64,000 bases of DNA from Nitrospira sp. (GTDB taxonomy: Bacteria > Nitrospirota > Nitrospiria > Nitrospirales > Nitrospiraceae). The stretch lies in NCBI GenBank assembly GCA_024331095.1, contig JANDJE010000005.1, positions 1 to 64,000 of the forward strand. Direction: 5' to 3'. This document shows, piece by piece, positions 1 through 6,884 of this stretch; positions within the stretch are counted from its first letter, which is position 1, and each line of letters opens with the position of its first letter. The position numbers and the translations under genes were made by a program. The notes under the pieces are model-generated. The model did no database searches, was not told where the DNA came from, and was given only the letters and a program-made list of their open reading frames with translations.

Positions 1-58
1 CGGCGACTCCGCTGCCGATGACGAGAAAATCCGCCGGTGGCAAAACAGATCGCTGCAT
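1..58 (-). CDS. nadB: FAD-dependent oxidoreductase, N-terminus only; probably L-aspartate oxidase
   Basis: Only the first 19 codons lie in the window; the gene runs off the left edge. The ATG at 58 opens a peptide beginning MQRSVLPPADFLVIGSGVA, which contains the beta strand and glycine-rich start (VIGSGxA) of an N-terminal FAD-binding Rossmann fold. DFLVIGSGxAG near residue 10 is typical of L-aspartate oxidase (NadB, first step of NAD synthesis from aspartate). Succinate dehydrogenase-type flavoproteins share the fold and cannot be excluded from this fragment. The start is 7 nt after the stop of the lipoprotein gene, so the two are probably co-transcribed. Confidence 0.6.
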   Translation of the reverse strand, partial: MQRSVLPPADFLVIGSGVA

Positions 59-65
59 TGATGCG

Positions 66-587
66 CTATGGCAGAACGGGTTGTGGGGACGGTTCGGACA
101 ATGTGAGCTTGTCCTTCATGCCGAACGGCAAATCGCCTTGCACGCCGCGCAGAAGAAAAGAACCGGTACCGGTCCATTGCAAACGGGCGGAGCCGCGGTG
201 CCGCACGCCCGCTTCTTCGCCCCGCTTTCTCCACGCGCCCTGCCAATGGACGTACACGTCGACGTCGCCGCCTTCGATGACGACCCGCTCGATTTTGAAA
301 TCAAGCTTGATGGAATCAAACGCCTCGAAATCGGCTTCCACCTCGCGCTGAAGCTGATTGAGCCGGGCGTCCGACAGGAGCAACGAGCGAAAGCCCGAAA
401 GGTTTTTCTCCTGGTAGGCTTCCCGCAAAGCTTCGACCGCTTGATCGATCCTTTGGATCCGCTCATGGTCTTCGGGATATTGGAGAGGTTTCTTCGACGA
501 GCAGCCGCCGAGTGAAACGGCGAATACCACGACCCACCCGACGACCAGGAACCAGGACGAAACGGCACGTTCTCGTACTCCGAGCAT
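66..587 (-). CDS. Small secreted lipoprotein of unknown function
   Basis: A 173-residue protein. The N-terminus has charged residues, a hydrophobic stretch (WFLVVGWVVVFAVS) and a lipobox SLGGC near residues 25-29, so it should be lipid-anchored after signal peptidase II cleavage. The mature part starts with a charged helical stretch (residues about 38-95) followed by a beta-rich region. The conserved-looking pattern of a short helical region then KLDFKIERVVIEGGDVDVYVHWQ resembles NTF2/DUF4440-like stress lipoproteins, but I do not recognise the family. It precedes the nadB-like gene closely. The -10 box of its promoter ends 6 nt before the ATG, with no Shine-Dalgarno sequence, so the mRNA may be leaderless. 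Confidence 0.75.
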   Translation of the reverse strand: MLGVRERAVSSWFLVVGWVVVFAVSLGGCSSKKPLQYPEDHERIQRIDQAVEALREAYQEKNLSGFRSLLLSDARLNQLQREVEADFEAFDSIKLDFKIERVVIEGGDVDVYVHWQGAWRKRGEEAGVRHRGSARLQWTGTGSFLLRGVQGDLPFGMKDKLTLSEPSPQPVLP

Positions 588-592
588 GGCGC

Positions 593-622
593 AGTATAAG
601 AAGCGGCCGAAGAACCGGTCAA
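593..622 (-). promoter_or_regulatory. Sigma70-type promoter for the lipoprotein/nadB unit
   Basis: Read on the minus strand: TTGACC at 622-617, an 18-nt spacer, TATACT at 598-593. The predicted transcription start (about 7 nt downstream) falls at about 586, on the ATG at 587. Confidence 0.5.
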
Positions 623-701
623 GGTGCGAGCCTCATCAGCCGCTTCTTATTTTGTTCCTCCAAGCCGCACTCCGAAGCGCCGGACAGCCGCCGCCGCAAC
701 C

Positions 702-731
702 TTGACAGAATCGCTCACCAAAGGCTACCCT
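702..731 (+). promoter_or_regulatory. Sigma70-type promoter for the midA-nuo unit
   Basis: TTGACA at 702-707, an 18-nt spacer, TACCCT at 726-731. It faces the methyltransferase gene and would give a leader of about 88 nt. The -35 is perfect; the -10 keeps only the T, A and final T of the consensus. Confidence 0.4.
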
Positions 732-825
732 ACGCGACTCTATAAGATTCGGGGAGAAAGACGGGAAAACCCCGTCTGCTCGTGGTGTCACCTGTTCCAT
801 TTTGAACAACTGAAGCAGGTTGCTC

Positions 826-2004
826 GTGACAATCGGACACCCTGAACTCGTCGCCGCCATCGCTTCGGAAATCGCCTCTTCCGGACCGATTCCTTTCGTT
901 CGCTTCATGGAGTCAGCCCTCTACCATCCCCGATTCGGCTACTATATGAGAGAGCCGGAAGACGGAACGGAACGTATCGGCTGGAACGGCGACTATTACA
1001 CCAGTTCCGACGTACATCCCATTTTGGGGCGGGCTCTGGCACGGCAGGCCGAACAAGTGGACCGGCTGCTCGGAGAACCCGATCCGTTCACGGTCGTTGA
1101 AGCGGGACCGGGCAAGGGACTGCTCGCCCGACAGTTTCTCACCGCCTGCGCCGATGAGTTTCCGTCGCTTCGCGAACGTCTTCGTTACATCCTCATCGAG
1201 CGCAGTCCGGCGATGCGTGAACGGCAACGACAACATGTCGCCCCTTGGCTGAATGAACCGGACAAGCTCTCCTGGGTCAACGGTCCCGACGAATTGCTCG
1301 CGGACGGCATCACCGGCATGTGGTTCAGCAATGAATTGCTTGACGCCTTTCCGGTCCATCGCCTCCGAGTGAGAAACGGTCGAGTCCAAGAGGTTTACGT
1401 CGATTATCGGGACGGGGAATTCGTCGAATGTCTTCACTCCCTCTCAACCGATGCCCTCGCCGCCCATCTCCAACGGCTGAATCCCGACTGGCCGGACGGC
1501 TATCAAACCGAAGTCAACCTCGAGGCGTTGAATTGGATCAAGCAGGTGGCCCGGCGCATGCACCGAGGCGTCGTCTTGACGATCGACTACGGTCATACCG
1601 CGCAAGACCTCTATGGGCCCGAGCGCAGGAACGGGACGTTCCTTTGTTATTCTCGTCACTCGATCAATGAGACGCCGTTCGTGCGAGTCGGCCTTCAAGA
1701 CATGACCGCCCACGTGGACTTTTCGAGTCTGGCGGAGGCCGGCGAAGCGGAGGGCCTGCGCGTGACGGGGTTCACCAATCAACTGAGTTTCCTGATGGGG
1801 CTCGGGGTGGAAAGGATGGTCGCGGAATTGGAGCCGGAGAGCCCGGCGTTTCGCTCGGCGCTTCATCTCCTCAAGCCGAACGGCATGGGCGGCATTTTCA
1901 AGGTGCTGATTCAGCACAAAGGCATCGAGTGCGCCGAACTGGACGGGCTTAAGTACAAACCGTTTTGGGCGTCGGCATTGGCCGGATCGGAGATAGGCGC
2001 CTAG
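826..2004 (+). CDS. MidA/NDUFAF7-family SAM-dependent methyltransferase
   Basis: A class I SAM-dependent methyltransferase of the MidA family (Pfam Methyltransf_28, formerly DUF185). The N-terminus has the family hallmark ALYHPRFGYYM; the SAM-binding loop is VVEAGPGKGLL at about residue 90; ITGMWFSNELLDAFPVHR is the characteristic ExxD-type region. In animals NDUFAF7 dimethylates an arginine of complex I subunit NDUFS2 (the NuoD homologue) and is needed for complex I assembly. The gene lies 80 nt upstream of nuoA on the same strand, so NuoD is the obvious candidate substrate (inference). Start: GTG 826 has GCAGG six nt upstream; a TTG at 820 in frame is the alternative. Confidence 0.85.
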   Translation: MTIGHPELVAAIASEIASSGPIPFVRFMESALYHPRFGYYMREPEDGTERIGWNGDYYTSSDVHPILGRALARQAEQVDRLLGEPDPFTVVEAGPGKGLLARQFLTACADEFPSLRERLRYILIERSPAMRERQRQHVAPWLNEPDKLSWVNGPDELLADGITGMWFSNELLDAFPVHRLRVRNGRVQEVYVDYRDGEFVECLHSLSTDALAAHLQRLNPDWPDGYQTEVNLEALNWIKQVARRMHRGVVLTIDYGHTAQDLYGPERRNGTFLCYSRHSINETPFVRVGLQDMTAHVDFSSLAEAGEAEGLRVTGFTNQLSFLMGLGVERMVAELEPESPAFRSALHLLKPNGMGGIFKVLIQHKGIECAELDGLKYKPFWASALAGSEIGA

Positions 2005-2021
2005 ACGCCGTGAGACCGTAC

Positions 2022-2040
2022 TACACGTCAATACACGTCA
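2022..2040. repeat. Phased direct repeat TACACGTCA upstream of nuoA
   Basis: Two perfect copies of TACACGTCA at 2022-2030 and 2032-2040, ten nt apart, i.e. on the same face of the helix. A TACGAT at 2042-2047, a -10-like box also seen upstream of the YqhA-like gene, follows directly. This could be an activator site over an internal nuo promoter; it could also be chance. Confidence 0.35.
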
Positions 2041-2084
2041 CTACGATGGGTATCCGGCGTTGCAACGACAAAAGGACATAAACG

Positions 2085-2456
2085 ATGGCCGGTGAGGAGA
2101 TTCCCGCCAACTACATCCCGATTCTCATTTTTATCGGGCTTACGCTCTTCGTGGGCACGGTCAGCCTGCAGATCGGGAAACTGTTTCGCCCGAACCGGCC
2201 CTACCGCGCGAAAGTGGCTCCCTATGAGAGCGGGAGTCCGCTTTTCCAGGACGCCCGCGTTCAATTTCCGATCCGATACTATATCATCGCCATGCTGTTC
2301 GTGATTTTCGACGTGGAGGTCGTGTTTCTCTATCCATGGGCCGTCGCGTTCAAGTCGCTGGACCTGGCCGGCATCCTTGGGATGGGAGTGTTTCTTTTCA
2401 TCCTGATCGTCGGATTCTGGTACGAGTGGAAAAAGGGAGCATTGGAGTGGGACTGA
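2085..2456 (+). CDS. nuoA: NADH-quinone oxidoreductase subunit A
   Basis: Membrane subunit of complex I, 123 residues, with three predicted transmembrane helices (about 8-28, 62-83, 92-112). It carries the NuoA signature YESGSPLFQDARVQFPIRYY in the loop between helices 1 and 2, and the acidic pair FDVEVVFLYPW in helix 2, both close to the quinone channel. The ATG at 2085 is preceded by AAGGA at 8 nt. First gene of a nuo operon in canonical A-to-N order. Confidence 0.97.
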   Translation: MAGEEIPANYIPILIFIGLTLFVGTVSLQIGKLFRPNRPYRAKVAPYESGSPLFQDARVQFPIRYYIIAMLFVIFDVEVVFLYPWAVAFKSLDLAGILGMGVFLFILIVGFWYEWKKGALEWD

Positions 2457-2541
2457 CGAACCGAGCGCCCGTCCTTGAGAATGTCGATTGCACGGTTCGG
2501 AGCGGGGCGACGGCGCCCGAACTTACAACCGGAGCATGCGC

Positions 2542-3021
2542 GTGAGCGTCCTGGAACGACAGTTTGACGCCAACATCATTACGACGAACCTTGACGCCGT
2601 GGTGAGCTGGGCGAGAAAGTCGGCTCTTTGGCCCATGACCTTCGGGCTGGCCTGCTGCGCGATTGAAATGATCGCCAGCGTCTCCTCGCGCTACGATCTG
2701 GATCGGTTCGGTGCCGGAGTTTTCCGGGCGTCTCCGCGGCAATCGGATCTCATGATCGTCGCCGGAACACTGTCGAGAAAGATGGCCCCCGTGGTCCGTC
2801 GAATCTACGATCAAATGGCCGAGCCTCGCTACGTCATTTCCATGGGTTCCTGCGCCACGTCCGGAAATCACTACAACAGCTATGCCGTGGTGCAGGGCGT
2901 GGACCAAATCGTGCCGGTCGACGTGTATGTGCCCGGCTGCCCGCCCAGGCCCGAAGCGTTGCTGGACGGGATCCTGAAATTGCAGGAAAAAATCCAACGC
3001 GAGAAGGTCTTTGTAAAATAA
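2542..3021 (+). CDS. nuoB: NADH-quinone oxidoreductase subunit B
   Basis: Carries the terminal 4Fe-4S cluster N2 that hands electrons to quinone. Cluster ligands are visible: the CC pair in GLACCAIEM, the cysteine in [10 protein letters not shown] and the one in VPGCPPRPE. Length is about 159 residues, as usual for bacterial NuoB. Start: GTG 2542 has GGAG at 7 nt and gives a mature-looking N-terminus ([12 protein letters not shown]); the in-frame ATG at 2536 is too close to that GGAG but possible. A longer reading from 2488 adds residues not seen in the family. Confidence 0.95.
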   Translation: MSVLERQFDANIITTNLDAVVSWARKSALWPMTFGLACCAIEMIASVSSRYDLDRFGAGVFRASPRQSDLMIVAGTLSRKMAPVVRRIYDQMAEPRYVISMGSCATSGNHYNSYAVVQGVDQIVPVDVYVPGCPPRPEALLDGILKLQEKIQREKVFVK

Positions 3022-3092
3022 CCCGCGAGGAGCTCCCGCGCGCGACTCGGCGCGTGGGTTTGCCGGCTCCCCGGTGCGCGCCGTGTGGCGAG

Positions 3093-4853
3093 ATGCAGAC
3101 TCTTCAGGCTCTGACCGAGACGTTGCGGAAAAAGTTCCCGGAAGGGGTGTTGTCCGTCCATACGGACACCGCCCGATCGGAGGTGACGGTCCACGTTGCG
3201 GCGTCGAAGATCCTGGAACTCGCCCGCTACCTGCACGATGAGCCGGACGCGCAATTCGATCACATCACCGATATCTGCTCCGCGGATTATCCGGACAGCC
3301 GACAACGGTTCGAGGTCATCTATCAGCTTTTGTCGATTCCCCATGGAAGACGGATCCGCCTGAAAGCACGGGTGACCGAAGAGCATCCGGTCATCGATTC
3401 GGTCACCGGCGTCTGGCGCGGCGCGGAATTCCTGGAGCGCGAAGTGTACGACATGATGGGCATCCGGTTCGCCGGCCACCCGGACCTGCGCCGCATTCTC
3501 CTGCCCGAAGACTATACGGAAGGACACCCGCTGCGGAAAGATTTTCCCACGGAGGGCAAAGGCTGGCGCAGCCAGTTCGATTTTCTCCCGAAGCTCGACG
3601 AACCGCCCCCTCAACACTTCGAGGGCGAAATCCCCGAAGAACAGAAAAAACCCTTCCTCGCCGAGTCCGTCACGGTCGGAACGAGACGCCGGGAAGAACT
3701 GTTGCTCAACATGGGCCCGCAACATCCGAGCACGCACGGCGTGGTGCGCGTCGTGCTCGACCTCGACGGCGAACGGATCATCAAGGCGACTCCGGACCTC
3801 GGCTATCTTCACCGCGGCGTCGAGAAACTGGCCGAAGGCCTTGCCTACATGCAGATTATCCCGCACACCGACCGTTTGGACTACGTCTGCGCCATGGCGA
3901 ACAACTATGCCTACGTACGGGCCGTAGAAAAACTTCTCTGCATCACCGTGCCGGAACGGGCGGAATACATCAGGACGATCGTCGCGGAAATGCAACGTAT
4001 CCTCGGACACCTTTTCTGGTTGGGGTCTCACGCCCTGGATATCGGGGCCATGACGGTCTTTTTCTGGACGTTTCGCGAGCGGGAAACGCTCCTCGACATG
4101 TTCGAGCGGCTTTGCGGAGCCAGACTGACCCTCAACTACTACCGTATCGGCGGCGTCGACAGCGACTTCACGCCCGAATTGGTCCAGCGACTCAGGGCCT
4201 TTCTGAGCACGTTTCCGGAAAAATTGAGCGAGTACGACACGCTGTTGGTTTCGAACCGCATTTGGCTGGGACGCACGAAAAACGTCGCGGTGATCTCGGG
4301 AGAGGACGCGGTCAACTTCGGCCTCACCGGCCCGTCGCTCCGAGGATCCGGCGTGGCCTATGACGTCCGCAAAATGGAACCGTACGGAGCCTATCATAAA
4401 GTCGAGTGGGAAGTGCCGGTGGGGACGAACGGCGACACCTACGATCGCTACTGGGTTCGCATCCAAGAAATGCGTCAAAGCGCCAAGATCATCGCCCAGT
4501 GTCTTGACCAGATGCCGCCCGGACCAATTATGGCCGACAAGTCTCAATACATTCCGCCTCCCAAGCAGCATGTCATGCGCGACATGGAAAGCCTGATTCA
4601 TCACTTCATCCTGTTCACGCAGGGATTCAAGCCGCCGAAGGCGGAAACCTATTGCGCCACCGAATCGCCCAAGGGCGAGCTGGGGTTTTTCATCATCAGC
4701 GACGGCAGTCCCCGTCCCTATCGGTTGAAAATTCGCGCGCCGTCGTTCATCCACATGGGCGCCTTCGATCACATGGCGCGGGGGTATTTGATTTCCGACA
4801 TCATCACGATCTTCGGCACCTACGACGTGGTGATGGGCGAATGCGACCGATGA
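3093..4853 (+). CDS. nuoCD: Fused NADH-quinone oxidoreductase subunits C and D
   Basis: One 586-residue chain with the NuoC (30 kDa) domain in about residues 1-190 and the NuoD (49 kDa) domain from about 205 to the end, as in Escherichia coli. NuoC signature: EREVYDMMGIRFAGHPDLRR. NuoD signatures: MGPQHPSTHGVVRVVLDLDG with the quinone-site histidine and GYLHRGVEKL, and the C-terminal GDxDRxxGE-like end shortened to VMGECDR. The arginine of HRGVEKL is the one I expect to match the arginine methylated by NDUFAF7 in mitochondria. Start: ATG 3093 chosen; a GTG at 3054 adds 13 atypical residues. Confidence 0.96.
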   Translation: MQTLQALTETLRKKFPEGVLSVHTDTARSEVTVHVAASKILELARYLHDEPDAQFDHITDICSADYPDSRQRFEVIYQLLSIPHGRRIRLKARVTEEHPVIDSVTGVWRGAEFLEREVYDMMGIRFAGHPDLRRILLPEDYTEGHPLRKDFPTEGKGWRSQFDFLPKLDEPPPQHFEGEIPEEQKKPFLAESVTVGTRRREELLLNMGPQHPSTHGVVRVVLDLDGERIIKATPDLGYLHRGVEKLAEGLAYMQIIPHTDRLDYVCAMANNYAYVRAVEKLLCITVPERAEYIRTIVAEMQRILGHLFWLGSHALDIGAMTVFFWTFRERETLLDMFERLCGARLTLNYYRIGGVDSDFTPELVQRLRAFLSTFPEKLSEYDTLLVSNRIWLGRTKNVAVISGEDAVNFGLTGPSLRGSGVAYDVRKMEPYGAYHKVEWEVPVGTNGDTYDRYWVRIQEMRQSAKIIAQCLDQMPPGPIMADKSQYIPPPKQHVMRDMESLIHHFILFTQGFKPPKAETYCATESPKGELGFFIISDGSPRPYRLKIRAPSFIHMGAFDHMARGYLISDIITIFGTYDVVMGECDR

Positions 4854-4878
4854 TGGACGATGAAGGATAGGTACGAGT

Positions 4879-5406
4879 ATGTCTCTGTCTGAAAAATACA
4901 AAGACGACATCGCCGACATTCTGTCGCGCTATCCGGTCAAACGCTCGGCGTTGATTCCCCTTCTTTATCTTGCCCAGCAACAGGACGGCTACGTGACCGA
5001 ACGCGCGATGATCGAGATCGCCGGCATCCTCGATCTGACCCCTCCTCAAGTCTATGAAACGATCACGTTTTATACGATGTTCAATCTCAAGCCGGTGGGC
5101 AAGTTCCATATTCAAGTGTGCAAGTCGCTGATGTGCGCGTTGGTCGGCTCCGATACGGTCGTCGGCTGGATCAAAACGAAGCTGGGGATCGGTCCCGGCG
5201 AGACGACGGCCGACGGGCTCTTTACGCTGAGCCTGGTGGAATGTTTGGCCTCCTGCGGCACCGGCCCCATGATGCAGATCAACGAGGACTATTACGAACG
5301 GCTGACCGAGGAGAAACTGGACCGGATTTTGGCGGACCTGAAATCCACCGGCTCCAGCCAATTAAAAAGCGGCCCCTTTATGTGGCCGGAACCGATACGG
5401 ACGTAA
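4879..5406 (+). CDS. nuoE: NADH-quinone oxidoreductase subunit E
   Basis: The 24 kDa subunit of the NADH-oxidising arm, 175 residues, thioredoxin-like fold holding the 2Fe-2S cluster N1a. The four ligands appear as QVCKSLMC (two cysteines) and VECLASC (two cysteines). N-terminal helical region (ILSRYPVKRSALIPLLYLAQ) is typical. The ATG at 4879 is followed 85 nt after the stop by nuoF. Confidence 0.96.
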   Translation: MSLSEKYKDDIADILSRYPVKRSALIPLLYLAQQQDGYVTERAMIEIAGILDLTPPQVYETITFYTMFNLKPVGKFHIQVCKSLMCALVGSDTVVGWIKTKLGIGPGETTADGLFTLSLVECLASCGTGPMMQINEDYYERLTEEKLDRILADLKSTGSSQLKSGPFMWPEPIRT

Positions 5407-5491
5407 ACCGGTACGCTTCTCATTATGAAGGCCCAGGACGAGTCGGACTCACGAGTGACTGCCATCGATGATGAAATGAACGGGCGCGATC

Positions 5492-6799
5492 ATGCCGCGA
5501 CATGAACTGATTCTACTCAAAAACATGATGCAGCCGGGATATGGCGGCTCGTTGACGGAGTATGAGCGGGCCGGCGGCTACCAAGCCCTCCGCGCCACAC
5601 TCGGCAAGATTCCGCCGGCCGACGTCACCGCGGCGGTGCGAAAGTCCGGCCTTCGAGGACGCGGGGGTGCCGGCTTTCCGACGGGGGTCAAATGGGGATT
5701 TCTCCCCAAAGACTATCAGGGTCCCCGATACCTCTGCTGCAACGCCGACGAAAGCGAGCCGGGCACCTTCAAAGACCGCCAGTTGATGGAACGCGATCCC
5801 CATCAAATCCTGGAAGGCATTGTTCTGGCCTCCTACGCCATCGGTGCGGAAACCGCCTACATTTATATCCGCGGCGAGCTGGTGTTGGCGGCCAAGATCC
5901 TGGAGCGGGCCATCGGCGAAGCCAGGACCGCCGGCTATATCGGTAAGAACATCCTGGGGACCGGCGTCAACGTCGACGTCTGGGTCCATCGCGGCGCCGG
6001 CGCTTATATCTGCGGCGAAGAAACGGCGCTCCTCGAATCGTTGGAGGGCAAACGCGGTCTGCCTCGCGTCAAGCCCCCGTTTCCCGCCACGCACGGCCTC
6101 TACGGCAAGCCCACCGTGGTGAACAACGTCGAAACCCTGGCCAATCTTCCGCATATTATGAACCGCGGCGCCGAATGGTTCGCGTCGATCGGCTCGCCGC
6201 CGAAGAGCACCGGCACCAGGGTCTTCTGCGTCAGCGGCCACGTCAAGCGGCCGGGCAACTACGAAGTCCCGATGGGGGTGACGGTCCGCGAGTTGGTGTA
6301 CGACTACGCCGGCGGCATGCGCTCGGACAAGCCGATCAAGGCCTTTATCCCCGGCGGCGCGTCGGCGCCGTTTCTGACGCCGGCCCATCTCGACGTCAAA
6401 TTGGATTTTGAATCGGTCGCGGCGGCCGGCTCCATGTTAGGGTCCGGAGGCGTCACCGTCATGGAGGAAGGCACGAGCATGGTCTGGGCCGCCCTCCGAT
6501 TGATGGAATTTTTCTATCACGAGTCCTGCGGCAAGTGCAGCCCATGCCGGGAGGGCAGTTCGTGGCTCGTCCAGATCATGCGCCGAATCGTCGCGAAAAG
6601 GGGCCGTATGGAAGACCTTGAAACCTTGTCCGATCTGTGCAAGAACATCGCGGGACGAACGGTCTGCGCGTTCGGCGACGCGGAGGTCGCTCCCATTCAG
6701 GGTACGTTGAAGTATTGGCGAGACGAGTACGTGGCCCTGATCCGCGAAGCGGAGGCCGCTAACTTGATCATGCCGGAACCGGCGGGAGCCAAACAGTGA
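5492..6799 (+). CDS. nuoF: NADH-quinone oxidoreductase subunit F (NADH- and FMN-binding)
   Basis: The 51 kDa subunit, 435 residues, that oxidises NADH and passes electrons from FMN to cluster N3. Visible motifs: GLRGRGGAGFPTGVKW (NADH site), CCNADESEPGTFKDR (FMN site), GAGAYICGEETALLESLEG, and the 4Fe-4S motif SCGKCSPCREGSSW with a fourth cysteine in GRTVCAFGDA. The start codon follows an 85-nt spacer after nuoE. Confidence 0.97.
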   Translation: MPRHELILLKNMMQPGYGGSLTEYERAGGYQALRATLGKIPPADVTAAVRKSGLRGRGGAGFPTGVKWGFLPKDYQGPRYLCCNADESEPGTFKDRQLMERDPHQILEGIVLASYAIGAETAYIYIRGELVLAAKILERAIGEARTAGYIGKNILGTGVNVDVWVHRGAGAYICGEETALLESLEGKRGLPRVKPPFPATHGLYGKPTVVNNVETLANLPHIMNRGAEWFASIGSPPKSTGTRVFCVSGHVKRPGNYEVPMGVTVRELVYDYAGGMRSDKPIKAFIPGGASAPFLTPAHLDVKLDFESVAAAGSMLGSGGVTVMEEGTSMVWAALRLMEFFYHESCGKCSPCREGSSWLVQIMRRIVAKRGRMEDLETLSDLCKNIAGRTVCAFGDAEVAPIQGTLKYWRDEYVALIREAEAANLIMPEPAGAKQ

Positions 6800-6884
6800 A
6801 CGCCGGCAATCGCCGATCGCTTCTCAAAAGGGCGGCCGGCGCACGACCATGGGCGAAGAGGATCATAGAGGATAACGAACGGCG

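Noticed and set aside
2880-4919. 679-codon open frame antisense to nuoCD
   Set aside because: The opposite strand encodes an unmistakable NuoCD; the antisense product is rich in His, Arg and Asp without any domain, as expected for GC-rich antisense frames.
5425-5505. 26-codon open frame between nuoE and nuoF
   Set aside because: No ribosome binding site, no recognisable sequence; probably spacer.
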